A DNA stretch of 64,000 nucleotides, taken from Propionicimonas paludicola. GTDB taxonomy: Bacteria > Actinomycetota > Actinomycetes > Propionibacteriales > Propionibacteriaceae. The stretch spans positions 2,480,001-2,544,000 of the forward strand of contig NZ_PDJC01000001.1 in assembly GCF_002563675.1 (NCBI RefSeq), written 5' to 3'. This document shows, piece by piece, positions 34,340-43,042 of the stretch. Positions within the stretch are counted from its first letter, which is position 1, and every line of letters begins with the position of its first letter. The notes beneath the pieces were generated by a model, which did not search any database, was not told the origin of the DNA, and saw only the letters and a list, made by a program, of their open reading frames with translations. The position numbers and the translations under genes were made by a program.

Positions 34340-35308
34340 ATGGCAGACACCACGGCTGTGGATGGTGCCGTCTCGATCACCGGTCGCACGCCGTGGCAGA
34401 TCACCCGGGCAAGGCTGGCCAAGGACCGGGGCACGATGGTGGCGCTGGGCGCGGCAATCTTCTTCGTTGTGTTGGCCGTCGCCGCGCCCGCCCTCACTGC
34501 CATCGGGGTGATCAACCCCTATGACGGGAATTCGAAGCTGGTCGGTGGCCTCGGATCGCTGCCGATCGGGCCGGCCGGCGGGGTGTCCGCTCAGCACTGG
34601 ATGGGCGTGGAGCCGGGCACCGGCCGCGACATCCTCTCCCGGGTCATCGCCGGACTGACCGTGTCGTTGGTGGTCGCCGTGTGCGCGGTCATCGTCTCGG
34701 TCGTTCTCGGCACCGTGATCGGCCTGGTCGCCGGTACCGCCGGTGGACGCGTCGACTGGTGGCTGTCCCGCCTTACTGACTTCGTGCTCAGCTTCCCGCA
34801 GACGCTGATGCTGATCGCGTTGTCGACCATCGTGATCGACATTCTCCAAGCTGCAATGGGTTCGGACCGGACACCGGCGTCCATGGTCTTCATGATCTTG
34901 GTGATGGGCTTCTTCGGGTGGCCGGTGTTCGCCCGTGTGATTCGTGGCCAGGTGCTGTCGCTCAAGGAGCGGGAGTTCATCGAGGCGGCCCGCTCGCTGG
35001 GCGCCAACCGGCGGCGGATCTACTTCAAGGAACTGCTGCCCCACCTGTGGGCGCCGATCCTGGTCTACACGACCCTGGTGATGCCGCAGAACATCGCCAC
35101 TGAAGCCGCGCTGGGCTTCCTCGGGGTGGGCATTCAAGCCCCCACCCCGTCCTTCGGCTCGATCCTGAATGATTCCGTGCACTACGCGAACTCGGATCCG
35201 GCCTACTTCATCTTCCCGGGCATCACTTTGTTCTTGGTGGTGCTGTCCTTCAACCTGCTCGGTGATGGCCTGCGCGATGCGCTGGACCCCAAAGCCGATC
35301 GGCAGTGA
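34340..35308 (+). CDS. dppC: Dipeptide/oligopeptide ABC transporter permease (DppC/OppC-like)
   Basis: A 322-residue permease. It has an N-terminal cytoplasmic tail, one membrane helix (about 35-55), the OppC-type segment HWMGVEPGTGRDILSRVIAGLTVSL and a domain with about five further segments. The EAA loop is EFIEAARSLGANRRRIYFKELLPH, and it ends NLLGDGLRDALDPKADRQ as DppC/OppC proteins do. It is the first gene of the operon, before the binding protein, an order different from the usual A-B-C-D-F. ATG 34340 has GAGGGGA upstream. Confidence 0.93.
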   Translation: MADTTAVDGAVSITGRTPWQITRARLAKDRGTMVALGAAIFFVVLAVAAPALTAIGVINPYDGNSKLVGGLGSLPIGPAGGVSAQHWMGVEPGTGRDILSRVIAGLTVSLVVAVCAVIVSVVLGTVIGLVAGTAGGRVDWWLSRLTDFVLSFPQTLMLIALSTIVIDILQAAMGSDRTPASMVFMILVMGFFGWPVFARVIRGQVLSLKEREFIEAARSLGANRRRIYFKELLPHLWAPILVYTTLVMPQNIATEAALGFLGVGIQAPTPSFGSILNDSVHYANSDPAYFIFPGITLFLVVLSFNLLGDGLRDALDPKADRQ

Positions 35309-35351
35309 CCGGGAAGACCAGATCTCCGCAACAAACCAAGAAGGAGAACCA

Positions 35352-37100
35352 ATGAAGCGCACGAAGATCGTCGCAGGTGTGGCGACCGTGCTGGCGCTTG
35401 GTCTCACTGCCACCGCTTGCGCGGGCGGCGGTTCGGCCACCCCGGCGCCCAGCGCGAGTGCAGGGGGGAGCAGCGCTCCGGCGGCAGCAGCTGGCGGCAC
35501 GCTGTCCATCCTGTCCGGCACCGCGACCGAGCACTGGGATCCGCAGCGGGTCTACGTCGGCGTGAACATCGAGGCGGGCAACCGTCTGTTCACCCGTACC
35601 CTGACCACTTTCGCTCCGGTCAGCAAGGACGGCGAGCCGGCCAAACTGGCTGCCGACGCCGCGACCGACACCGGCACCGTCTCCGCGGACGGCAAGGAGT
35701 GGAAGTTCACCCTCAAGGATGGGATCAAGTGGGAGGACGGCAAGCCCGTCACCTGTGAGGACTACAAGTACGGCATCTCCCGTACCTTCGCTGTCGACGT
35801 GATCACCGGTGGCCCGAACTACGCCATCCAGTACCTCGACATCCCGAAGAACAAGGACGGCTCGTCCGCTTACGCCGGCCCGTACAAGAAGACCGGTCAG
35901 GACCTGTTCGACAAGGCCGTGATCTGTGATGGCAACAACATCACCTTCAAAATGGCCAACCCGGCGGGCGACTTCAACATGGCTCTGACCATGACCGCCT
36001 TCGGCGCCTTCCGCAAGGACAAGGACCAGGGCGACAAGTCCAACTACGCCATCTTCTCCGACGGCCCGTACAAGCTGGACGGCGAGTGGACGGCCAACAA
36101 GGGTGGCACCTTCGTTCGCAACGATCAGTGGGACCCGAAGACCGACACCATCCGCAAGGCGTACCCGGACAAGATCACCTGGGACGAGTCGCTCACCCAG
36201 GAGACCCTGTACGAGCGCCTGATCGCCAACCAGGGCGACGACCAGAACGCGATCACCTTCGATCAGGCTCCGGTCACCGCGCTGTCCAACGTGGAGAGTG
36301 GCGCAGCTGGCCGCTTCTCGATCGTGGCTTCGCCGTACACCCGCTACCTGGTGCCGAACTTCAAGTCCAAGGTCATGAGCAACGACAAGGCCCGTGAGGC
36401 CCTGGCTCTGGCCACGGACCGCAGCGCCTACGTCCTCGCCGCCGGCGGCGACCAGGTCGTGAAGGCCACCAACTCCCTGATCAACCCGGCTCTGCCCGCG
36501 TTCCCGAACACCCCGCTGCTGGCGGGCGACAAGGGTGACCCGGCCAAGGCCAAGGAGGCCCTGCAGGCTTCCGGTCTGACCCTCCCGGTCAAGATCAAGG
36601 TGACCTACCGCAAGAACGACACGCTCGACAAGGTGTTCGCGGGCCTGAAGACCGGCTGGGATGCAGCCGGCTTCGACACCGAACTGGTGGGCATCCCGGC
36701 CGACCAGTACTACGGCACCCTGCAGTCTCCGGACTCCGCAACGAAGTACGACGCCTACTGGGCCGGCTGGGGTGCTGACTTCCCGTCTGCATCGACGGTC
36801 ATCCCGCAGCTCCTCGACTCCCGCAGCCAGATCTCTGCTGGCGGCCCGGGCCAGGACTACGGCTACTTCGATAACAAGGAGTTCAACGCTGGGATCGACA
36901 AGGCATACGCCGCCACCGGCGCGGATGCCGACAAGGCCTGGGGACAGCTCGACACCGAGGTTGTCACCAAGTACTTCGGCGTGATCCCGCTGATCAACGA
37001 TCAGTTCGTGTTCGTCCACGGCAGCAATGTCGAGGGCGCGGTCGTGAACACCACGTTCACCGGCTACTACGATCTGGCCGACGTCAGCGTCAAGCACTGA
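35352..37100 (+). CDS. dppA: Peptide ABC transporter substrate-binding lipoprotein
   Basis: A 582-residue SBP_bac_5 family protein. It has a lipoprotein signal with ATAC (Cys 23), a Ser/Pro/Ala linker, then GGTLSILSGTATEHWDPQRVY, DGKEWKFTLKDGIKWEDGKPVTCEDYKYGI, YLVPNFKSKVMSNDKAREALALATDRSA and YDAYWAGWGADFPSA. The family binds di- or oligopeptides, sometimes other solutes. AAGGAG precedes the ATG. A GC-rich hairpin follows and may limit read-through so that the binding protein is made in excess over the permeases. Confidence 0.93.
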   Translation: MKRTKIVAGVATVLALGLTATACAGGGSATPAPSASAGGSSAPAAAAGGTLSILSGTATEHWDPQRVYVGVNIEAGNRLFTRTLTTFAPVSKDGEPAKLAADAATDTGTVSADGKEWKFTLKDGIKWEDGKPVTCEDYKYGISRTFAVDVITGGPNYAIQYLDIPKNKDGSSAYAGPYKKTGQDLFDKAVICDGNNITFKMANPAGDFNMALTMTAFGAFRKDKDQGDKSNYAIFSDGPYKLDGEWTANKGGTFVRNDQWDPKTDTIRKAYPDKITWDESLTQETLYERLIANQGDDQNAITFDQAPVTALSNVESGAAGRFSIVASPYTRYLVPNFKSKVMSNDKAREALALATDRSAYVLAAGGDQVVKATNSLINPALPAFPNTPLLAGDKGDPAKAKEALQASGLTLPVKIKVTYRKNDTLDKVFAGLKTGWDAAGFDTELVGIPADQYYGTLQSPDSATKYDAYWAGWGADFPSASTVIPQLLDSRSQISAGGPGQDYGYFDNKEFNAGIDKAYAATGADADKAWGQLDTEVVTKYFGVIPLINDQFVFVHGSNVEGAVVNTTFTGYYDLADVSVKH

Positions 37101-37113
37101 TTGATTAAGGGTT

Positions 37114-37139
37114 GGGGGTGCGCCCACGGGCGCACCCCC
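37114..37139 (+). terminator. Intercistronic hairpin after the peptide-binding gene
   Basis: GGGGGTGCGCCC (37114-37125) and GGGCGCACCCCC (37128-37139) can form a very stable stem 13 bases after the stop. Without a T-run, it is more likely an mRNA-stabilising or attenuating structure than a full terminator, because the permease gene starts 20 bases later. Confidence 0.6.
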
Positions 37140-37158
37140 GGCTCCCTTAGGAGACTGC

Positions 37159-38175
37159 GTGTTCTATTACATCCTCAGGCGACTGGCCTCGGTCGTGGTG
37201 ATGGTCTTTCTGATCACAGCCACTACGTTCGCTCTGTTCTTCGCCTCGCCGATCGACCCGGCTCGATATACCTGCGGTAAGAACTGCACCCCCACCATCC
37301 TCGAGGGCAACCGCAAGGCCCTCGGCTACGACCAGCCCGCCACCGTGCAGTACGGCAAGTTCCTCGCCGGCCTGGTTGTCGGTCGTGAGTTCCCCGACAA
37401 CGAGCAGCTCAAGAAGGACCACCCCGAGCAGATCGTCAAGTGCCCGGCCCCGTGCCTTGGCTACTCCCCCTCGCAGCACCGCACCATCAACGAGATGGTC
37501 TCTGAAGCCTGGCCCATCTCCCTCTCGATCGCTATCGGTGCATTCACCTTGTGGATGCTGGTCGGCGTCGGAGGCGGCATCGTCGCCGCCCTGAACAAAG
37601 GCAGATGGCAGGACCGAAGTATCGTCGGCTCGGCGTTGATCGGGTTCTCGCTACCCACCTTCTTCGTCGGCCTTGTTCTCCTGACTTTCCCGGCCATCAA
37701 GTGGGGCTGGGTGCCGATTCCCAAGTACGTCAACTTCACCGACAACCCGGCGGCATGGGCGGCCAACCTGATCCTTCCCTGGATCACCCTGGCCTTCTTC
37801 TTCGCCGCCAGCTACGTCCGGCTCACCCGGGCGTACATGATCGAGACCCTCAGCGAGGACTACATCCGCACCGCTAACGCCAAGGGCGTGGCCAAGTGGG
37901 CAGTGATCTTCAAGCACGGCCTGCGCGCAGTGCTGACTCCGATCGTGACCGCGGCCGGACTCGACCTGGGCGGCTTGCTCGGCGGCGCGATCATCACTGA
38001 GAGCGTCTTCTCCCTGCACGGCCTCGGCTACCTGGCGGTGCACTCGGTGACCACGATGGATCTACCGACGATCGTGGCCATGGTGATGATCGTGTCCACC
38101 TTCATCGTGGTGGCGAACATGCTGGTCGACATCGCCTACGGCTTCATCGACCCGAGAGTGAAGCTGGCGAAATGA
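37159..38175 (+). CDS. dppB: Dipeptide/oligopeptide ABC transporter permease (DppB/OppB-like)
   Basis: A 338-residue permease: first helix MFYYILRRLASVVVMVFLITATTFALFF, an extracytoplasmic loop with four Cys residues (TCGKNC and CPAPC, about residues 39-99), then the transport domain. Its EAA loop is EDYIRTANAKGVAKWAVIFKHGLR and the end reads VDIAYGFIDPRVKLAK. The two Cys pairs in the loop could form disulfides outside the membrane. GTG 37159 follows TTAGGAGA. Its stop overlaps the next start (ATGA). Confidence 0.93.
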   Translation: MFYYILRRLASVVVMVFLITATTFALFFASPIDPARYTCGKNCTPTILEGNRKALGYDQPATVQYGKFLAGLVVGREFPDNEQLKKDHPEQIVKCPAPCLGYSPSQHRTINEMVSEAWPISLSIAIGAFTLWMLVGVGGGIVAALNKGRWQDRSIVGSALIGFSLPTFFVGLVLLTFPAIKWGWVPIPKYVNFTDNPAAWAANLILPWITLAFFFAASYVRLTRAYMIETLSEDYIRTANAKGVAKWAVIFKHGLRAVLTPIVTAAGLDLGGLLGGAIITESVFSLHGLGYLAVHSVTTMDLPTIVAMVMIVSTFIVVANMLVDIAYGFIDPRVKLAK

Positions 38176-39191
38176 ACAAGTTCCTGCGCGTCAACGACCT
38201 GAAGGTCTACTTCCCCACCGACGACGGCGTGGTCCGGGCCGTCGACGGCCTGACCTTCGACCTGGAGAAGGGCACCACTCTCGGTATCGTCGGCGAGTCC
38301 GGCTCGGGCAAGTCGGTCACCTCGCTGGCCATCATGGGGCTGCACCGCGGCACCCGGGCCAAGTTGAGCGGCGAGATCTGGCTGGACGACGTCGACCTGC
38401 TCAAGACCACCGACGAGGAGATCCGCGGCCTGCGCGGCTCGAAGATGGCGATGATCTTCCAGGATCCGCTGTCGGCGATGCATCCGTATTACACGATCGG
38501 CCAGCAGCTGACCGAGGCGATCCGGGTGCACCACAACGTGTCCAAGAAGGCGGCTCGGGTGACCGTGGTCGACATGCTGGCCCGGGTCGGCATCCCCAGC
38601 CCGGACAAGCGCTTCGACCAGTACCCGCACGAGTTCTCCGGCGGTATGCGGCAGCGCGCCATGATCGCCATGGCTCTGATCAACAACCCCGAGTTGCTGA
38701 TCGCCGACGAGCCCACGACCGCCCTGGACGTCACCGTGCAGGCGCAGATCCTGGACCTGATGCGCGACCTGCAGAAGGAGTTCGGCTCGGCGATCATCAT
38801 GATCACCCACGACCTGGGTGTGGTGGCCGAGATCGCCGACGACGTCCTGGTGATGTACGGCGGCAAGTGTGTCGAGTACGCCGAGGTGGACGACGCCTTC
38901 CACGCCCCCGACCACCCCTACACCTGGGGCCTGATGACGTCCATGCCGCGCCTGGACCGGACTCGGTTGGAGCGACTGGTGCCGGTGGCCGGCAACCCGC
39001 CGTCGCTGATCAACATTCCGCCGGGCTGTGCCTTCCACCCGCGCTGCACGTTCCGCGACTTCGCGTCCGCACCGTGCAACCAGGTGGTGCCGGAGCTCGT
39101 CCAGTCCTATCCGAAGCACGATTCGCGCTGCCACATTCCGGCGCCGAAGCGAGCTGAGCTGTTCGCCGAGCAGATCGCCCCGAGGCTGTAG
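38172..39191 (+). CDS. dppD: Peptide ABC transporter ATP-binding protein (DppD/OppD-like)
   Basis: A 339-residue ATPase: Walker A GESGSGKS (about 39-46), Q-loop MIFQDPLSAMHPYY, signature FSGGMRQRAMIAMAL and Walker B LLIADEPTTALDVT. The C-terminal oligopeptide-transporter extension has CAFHPRCTF with conserved cysteines that ligate an iron-sulfur cluster in some members. It is translationally coupled to the permease before it. Confidence 0.94.
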   Translation: MNKFLRVNDLKVYFPTDDGVVRAVDGLTFDLEKGTTLGIVGESGSGKSVTSLAIMGLHRGTRAKLSGEIWLDDVDLLKTTDEEIRGLRGSKMAMIFQDPLSAMHPYYTIGQQLTEAIRVHHNVSKKAARVTVVDMLARVGIPSPDKRFDQYPHEFSGGMRQRAMIAMALINNPELLIADEPTTALDVTVQAQILDLMRDLQKEFGSAIIMITHDLGVVAEIADDVLVMYGGKCVEYAEVDDAFHAPDHPYTWGLMTSMPRLDRTRLERLVPVAGNPPSLINIPPGCAFHPRCTFRDFASAPCNQVVPELVQSYPKHDSRCHIPAPKRAELFAEQIAPRL

Positions 39192-39199
39192 GAGAGACC

Positions 39200-40180
39200 G
39201 TGAGCCTGCTGTCCGTGAGGGACCTGCGCAAGCACTTCCCGACTTATCAACAAAAGCTCGTCCGCGTCGAGGGCGCCCCGATCAAGGCCGTGGACGGCCT
39301 GTCGCTGAGCCTGGAGCCCGGCGAGACCCTCGGCCTGGTCGGCGAGTCCGGCTGCGGCAAGTCCACGGCCGGGCGCACCATCCTGCGTCTGCTGGAGCCG
39401 ACTTCGGGCACCATCGAGTTCGAGGGCAAGGACGTCACCAGCGCCACCGGATCCGAACTGGCCCACCTGCGCCGTCAGATGCAGATGGTCTTCCAGGATC
39501 CCTACGGTTCGCTGAACCCGCGGCATCCGATCGGTGCGATCATCGCGGCCCCGTTCCTGATCCAGGGGATCAAGCCCGAGGGTGGCACCAAGCGCGCCGT
39601 CCAGGAGCTGATGGAGCGGGTCGGTCTGAACCCCGAGCACTACAACCGCTACCCGCACGAGTTCTCCGGCGGCCAGCGGCAGCGGATCGGGGTGGCCCGA
39701 GCGATCGCCCTGAAGCCCAAGCTGGTGGTCTGCGACGAGCCGGTCTCCGCGCTGGACGTGTCCATCCAGGCCCAGGTGATCAACCTGTTGGAGGACATTC
39801 AGCAGGAGCAGAACCTGGCCTATGTGTTCATCGCGCACGACCTGTCCGTGGTGCGGCACATCTCCGACCGGGTGATGGTGATGTACCTGGGCAAGGTGAT
39901 GGAGGTCGCCGACCGGGACGGGCTCTACGAGCGTCCGATGCACCCATACACGCAGGCTCTGATGTCGGCGGTGCCGGTGCCCGAGCCGCGGCGTGACCGG
40001 GAGCGGATCCTGCTCACCGGCGACCTGCCCAGCCCGCAGAACCCGCCGTCGGGTTGCGTGTTCCGGACCCGCTGCCCGATCGCGACCGAGCGGTGCGCGG
40101 CCGAGGTTCCGATGCCGGTCGAGCTCGAGCCGGGCCACCTGGTGGCCTGCCACTACCCCCAGGTTCGCCAGGTCATCTAG
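39200..40180 (+). CDS. dppF: Peptide ABC transporter ATP-binding protein (DppF/OppF-like)
   Basis: A 326-residue ATPase: Walker A GESGCGKST (about 52-60), MVFQDPYGSLNPRHPIG, signature FSGGQRQRIGVARAI, VCDEPVSALDVS and the C-terminal block GCVFRTRCPIATERCA. It forms the second ATPase of the heterodimer with the preceding gene, 8 bases upstream. It is the last gene of the operon; its stop runs 8 bases into the convergent beta-glucosidase gene. Confidence 0.94.
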   Translation: MSLLSVRDLRKHFPTYQQKLVRVEGAPIKAVDGLSLSLEPGETLGLVGESGCGKSTAGRTILRLLEPTSGTIEFEGKDVTSATGSELAHLRRQMQMVFQDPYGSLNPRHPIGAIIAAPFLIQGIKPEGGTKRAVQELMERVGLNPEHYNRYPHEFSGGQRQRIGVARAIALKPKLVVCDEPVSALDVSIQAQVINLLEDIQQEQNLAYVFIAHDLSVVRHISDRVMVMYLGKVMEVADRDGLYERPMHPYTQALMSAVPVPEPRRDRERILLTGDLPSPQNPPSGCVFRTRCPIATERCAAEVPMPVELEPGHLVACHYPQVRQVI

Positions 40181-42563
40181 TCGGCTGGGGCCAGCCCAGG
40201 TTCAGCAGCCGGATCAGCATCTGCAGAGCCGGCAGGCTCAGCCGTCCCTCGGCGTAGGTGATCAGTGCGCGCAGCGGCATCTGGCCGATCATGCGGTCCA
40301 AGGTCTCGGGGGTGCTGCCTTCGTCCTCGGGGCTAATCACCTGACCGGCCACTACTCGCAGCAGTCGGTACAGCGGACGGCCCAGTGGACGCAGTTGCAG
40401 CTCGGCCAGGGTCGAGTCCAGGTGCAGCGGCAGCAGCGGCCGTGGGGCCGGTAGCGGACGTCCGCACAGCGCGGTGAACTCGTTCCCGGTGGCCAATGCT
40501 GCAGCCGGGATCACCGCCGGAGTGACCCGATCCAGTGAGTCGACCCGGATGGTCGCACGCAGCCGGACGTCCCGGCTGGAGGCACCGACCCGCAGTTCGA
40601 ACTCGCCGGCCTCGACCAGCCAGTCGGCGGCCGGAACGTCGTAGACCGCGAAGGCACGACGGCCCAGGCTCAGCCGCACCGGGACGCTCTCCCCCGGCTC
40701 CAGCCACACCTTGGAGAAGGCCTTGAGCTCCTGCTCGGGACGGGCCACGCAGGCCTCGACGTCATGGACGTACAGCTGGACCACCTCGGCTCCGGCCCGC
40801 TCCCCGGTGTTGGTCAGCGTGAACGCCACCTCCCACTCGGTGCCGACCCCACTGACCTCCAGATCGGAGTACGCGAAGCTGGTGTAGCCCAGCCCGTGGC
40901 CGAAGCAGAACCGCGGCGCGATGCCGAAGGAGTCGTGGAACCGATAGCCGACGTTCAGGCACTCGCGGTACTGCACCTGGGTCGGGTGGGAGCGGAAGTT
41001 GTCCTGGGCAGGCAGCTGAGCCACCGCCACCGGAAAGCTCTCGGCCAGCCGTCCGCCGGGTTCGACATCGCCGAGCAGGACGTCCACCAGCGCCGAGCCG
41101 GCGGCCTGACCGCCCAGGTAGCCGAACACGAGGGCGGCTGGCTGATCGGCCCAGTCCAGCTCGACCGGAGCGCCGGCGATCACCACCACCGCCGTGCGGG
41201 GGTTGGCGGCCAGCACCGTCCGGACGATCGCGTCCTGGCCCTGCGGCAGCCGCAGGTCGTCCCGGTCGAAGCCCTCGGACTCATAGGCGGCCGGCAGCCC
41301 GACCAGCAGAATCACCTGGTCGGCAGCCGCGGCGGACGCCGCGGCCCGAGCCAACTGGGCGGCGCTGGTCTGGCCGGTCTCGGGGTCGTAGCCGGGGACG
41401 TAGTCGAGCTCGGCGGCCTCGCCCAGGCGCTCGCGCAGCGCGTCCAGAACGGTGTCCAGCTGGGTAGGTTGCACCAGCGAGCTGCCGGCGCCCTGGTAGC
41501 GGGGGTGCTCGGCGAAGGCACCGATCAGCGCCACCCGTCCCGACGGAGCCAGCGGCAGCAGCCCGTCGTTGGTGAGCAGCACGGTGCCCGCGGCCGCGGC
41601 CCGGCGGGCCAGCTGGTGATGGGCGTCCTTGTCCAGGCGCTCGAACAGCTCACCAGCGCCGCGGCCGGCCGCCGCTCTGAGCAGCAGCTCGATCACCCGG
41701 ACGCAGGCCCGGTCCAGCGCAGCCTCACTGAGTGCGCCGGAGTCCAGGGCGGCGGACACCCGGGCGTCCCAGGCGCCGTGGCTGCTGGGCATCTCCAGCT
41801 CCATTCCGGCGGCGACTCCGGCCGGACGGTCGGCGACCGCCAGCCAGTCGCTCATCACCAGGCCGTCGAAGCCCCACTCCTCGCGCAGAATGTCGGTGAG
41901 CAGCCGCCGGGACTCGCCGGTGTGCTCGCCGTTGACCTGGTTGTAGGACGACATCACCGTCCACGGACGGCCCTCGGTGACGGCGATCTCGAAGCCGGTC
42001 AGGTACAGCTCGCGCAGGGTCCGCTCGTCGATGATGGTGTCCAGTCGCATCCGGAAGTCTTCTTGGTTGTTGGCGGCGAAGTGCTTCACGCACGCGCCAA
42101 CCCCCGCCGACTGGATGCCGCGCACCATGGCGGCGGCCGCCTTCCCGGACAGCAGCGGGTCCTCGGAGAAGTACTCGAAGTTGCGTCCGCCGGCCGGATG
42201 CCGCTTGATGTTCAGGCCCGGGCCGAGCAGGACGGCGACGTCGGCGATCCGGCACTCCCGGCCGAGTGCGACACCGACCTCTTCGAGCAGCGCGACGTCC
42301 CAGGTCGAGCCGAGCGCGGAGGCGGTCGGGAAGCAGGTGGCCGGTACCGAGTCGGACAGCCCGGCGTGATCGGCCTTGCCGAGCTGCTTGCGCAACCCGT
42401 GCGGACCGTCGGTGACCATGATCGGCGAGATGCCGTGCTCGGGCAGCCCCTTGGTGTGCCAGTAGTCGGCCCCGGACAGCAGCCCGATCTTGGTGGCCCG
42501 GCTCAGCTTCACCACTACCTGCTGCGCCTCGGCCCGGTGCTCACTGTGGTCCTGATCCGCCAT
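40173..42563 (-). CDS. Beta-glucosidase, glycoside hydrolase family 3
   Basis: A 796-residue cytoplasmic GH3 enzyme without signal peptide. The N-terminal barrel has MVTDGPHGLR, LGPGLNIKRHPAGGRNFEYFSEDP, CVKHFAANNQE and the nucleophile Asp in GLVMSDW (about 245). The second domain has ALIGAFAEHPRYQGAGSS and LPQGQDAIV; a C-terminal fibronectin-like domain (TLTNTGERAGAEVVQLYVHD) follows. It removes terminal beta-linked glucose or a related sugar from oligosaccharides or glycosides. ATG 42563 is preceded by GGCGGAGG. It faces the peptide operon and overlaps dppF by 8 bases at the 3' ends. Confidence 0.92.
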   Translation of the reverse strand: MADQDHSEHRAEAQQVVVKLSRATKIGLLSGADYWHTKGLPEHGISPIMVTDGPHGLRKQLGKADHAGLSDSVPATCFPTASALGSTWDVALLEEVGVALGRECRIADVAVLLGPGLNIKRHPAGGRNFEYFSEDPLLSGKAAAAMVRGIQSAGVGACVKHFAANNQEDFRMRLDTIIDERTLRELYLTGFEIAVTEGRPWTVMSSYNQVNGEHTGESRRLLTDILREEWGFDGLVMSDWLAVADRPAGVAAGMELEMPSSHGAWDARVSAALDSGALSEAALDRACVRVIELLLRAAAGRGAGELFERLDKDAHHQLARRAAAAGTVLLTNDGLLPLAPSGRVALIGAFAEHPRYQGAGSSLVQPTQLDTVLDALRERLGEAAELDYVPGYDPETGQTSAAQLARAAASAAAADQVILLVGLPAAYESEGFDRDDLRLPQGQDAIVRTVLAANPRTAVVVIAGAPVELDWADQPAALVFGYLGGQAAGSALVDVLLGDVEPGGRLAESFPVAVAQLPAQDNFRSHPTQVQYRECLNVGYRFHDSFGIAPRFCFGHGLGYTSFAYSDLEVSGVGTEWEVAFTLTNTGERAGAEVVQLYVHDVEACVARPEQELKAFSKVWLEPGESVPVRLSLGRRAFAVYDVPAADWLVEAGEFELRVGASSRDVRLRATIRVDSLDRVTPAVIPAAALATGNEFTALCGRPLPAPRPLLPLHLDSTLAELQLRPLGRPLYRLLRVVAGQVISPEDEGSTPETLDRMIGQMPLRALITYAEGRLSLPALQMLIRLLNLGWPQPTR

Positions 42564-43042
42564 CTCGGTGCGCCTCCGCCTCGTCTGAGCCGATTGTCCC
42601 AACTCGGCCATCATGGCATCCAGTGTCCGCCGCTACTGCGGCTTCGCCGATGCCGGCCCGCGTCTCGTCGCGTCTCGTCGCGTCCAACCATCGGCACCGA
42701 ACCCTGTTCCCGCTACCGATCGCAACTCCTGCTACCGAGATTTCGGCAGCGAGGGTTCCGATCGGTAGCGCGAACCACTCGACAGGGAGCGAGGGCACGG
42801 CGACGAACTGACACAAGGTCCCTCGTCATCACCAAACCCACCAGTGCCACGGTTGCCATGGCAAGCACTCGTCGCCAGTTCTCATGACGGCGCTCAGCCG
42901 TCTGCTCCTCTCTGAACAGGCGGCGCTCGACCAGGCGCCGGGGTGGGCTACTCAACAGTTGGCTCAGCATGGCATCCAGATCCCAGCGGCTGTGTCGTTG
43001 GGCAGGGCACGGCCTCGGACAGCGTCTGGCAGGAGCGGCGGC
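42564..43042. promoter_or_regulatory. Region upstream of the GH3 gene with nested GCTACCGA repeats
   Basis: CGCTACCGATCG (42711-42722) and CGATCGGTAGCG (42759-42770) are a perfect 12-bp inverted repeat. Between them lie a further GCTACCGA (42731-42738) and an imperfect TCGGCAGC (42743-42750), so four half-sites are arranged symmetrically. A tandem CGTCTCGTCG repeat sits at 42661-42680. No gene is firmly supported between the GH3 start and the oxidoreductase stop at 43043. Confidence 0.5.

Noticed and set aside
42661-42680. Tandem CGTCTCGTCG repeat
   Set aside because: Two copies of a simple GC-rich decamer; not enough to call a functional repeat.
42713-42970. Minus-strand frame of 85 codons with one hydrophobic stretch (RVLAMATVALVGLVM)
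   Set aside because: It overlaps the GCTACCGA repeats, has no clear ribosome site and shows no recognised relatives; the hydrophobic segment alone is not enough.
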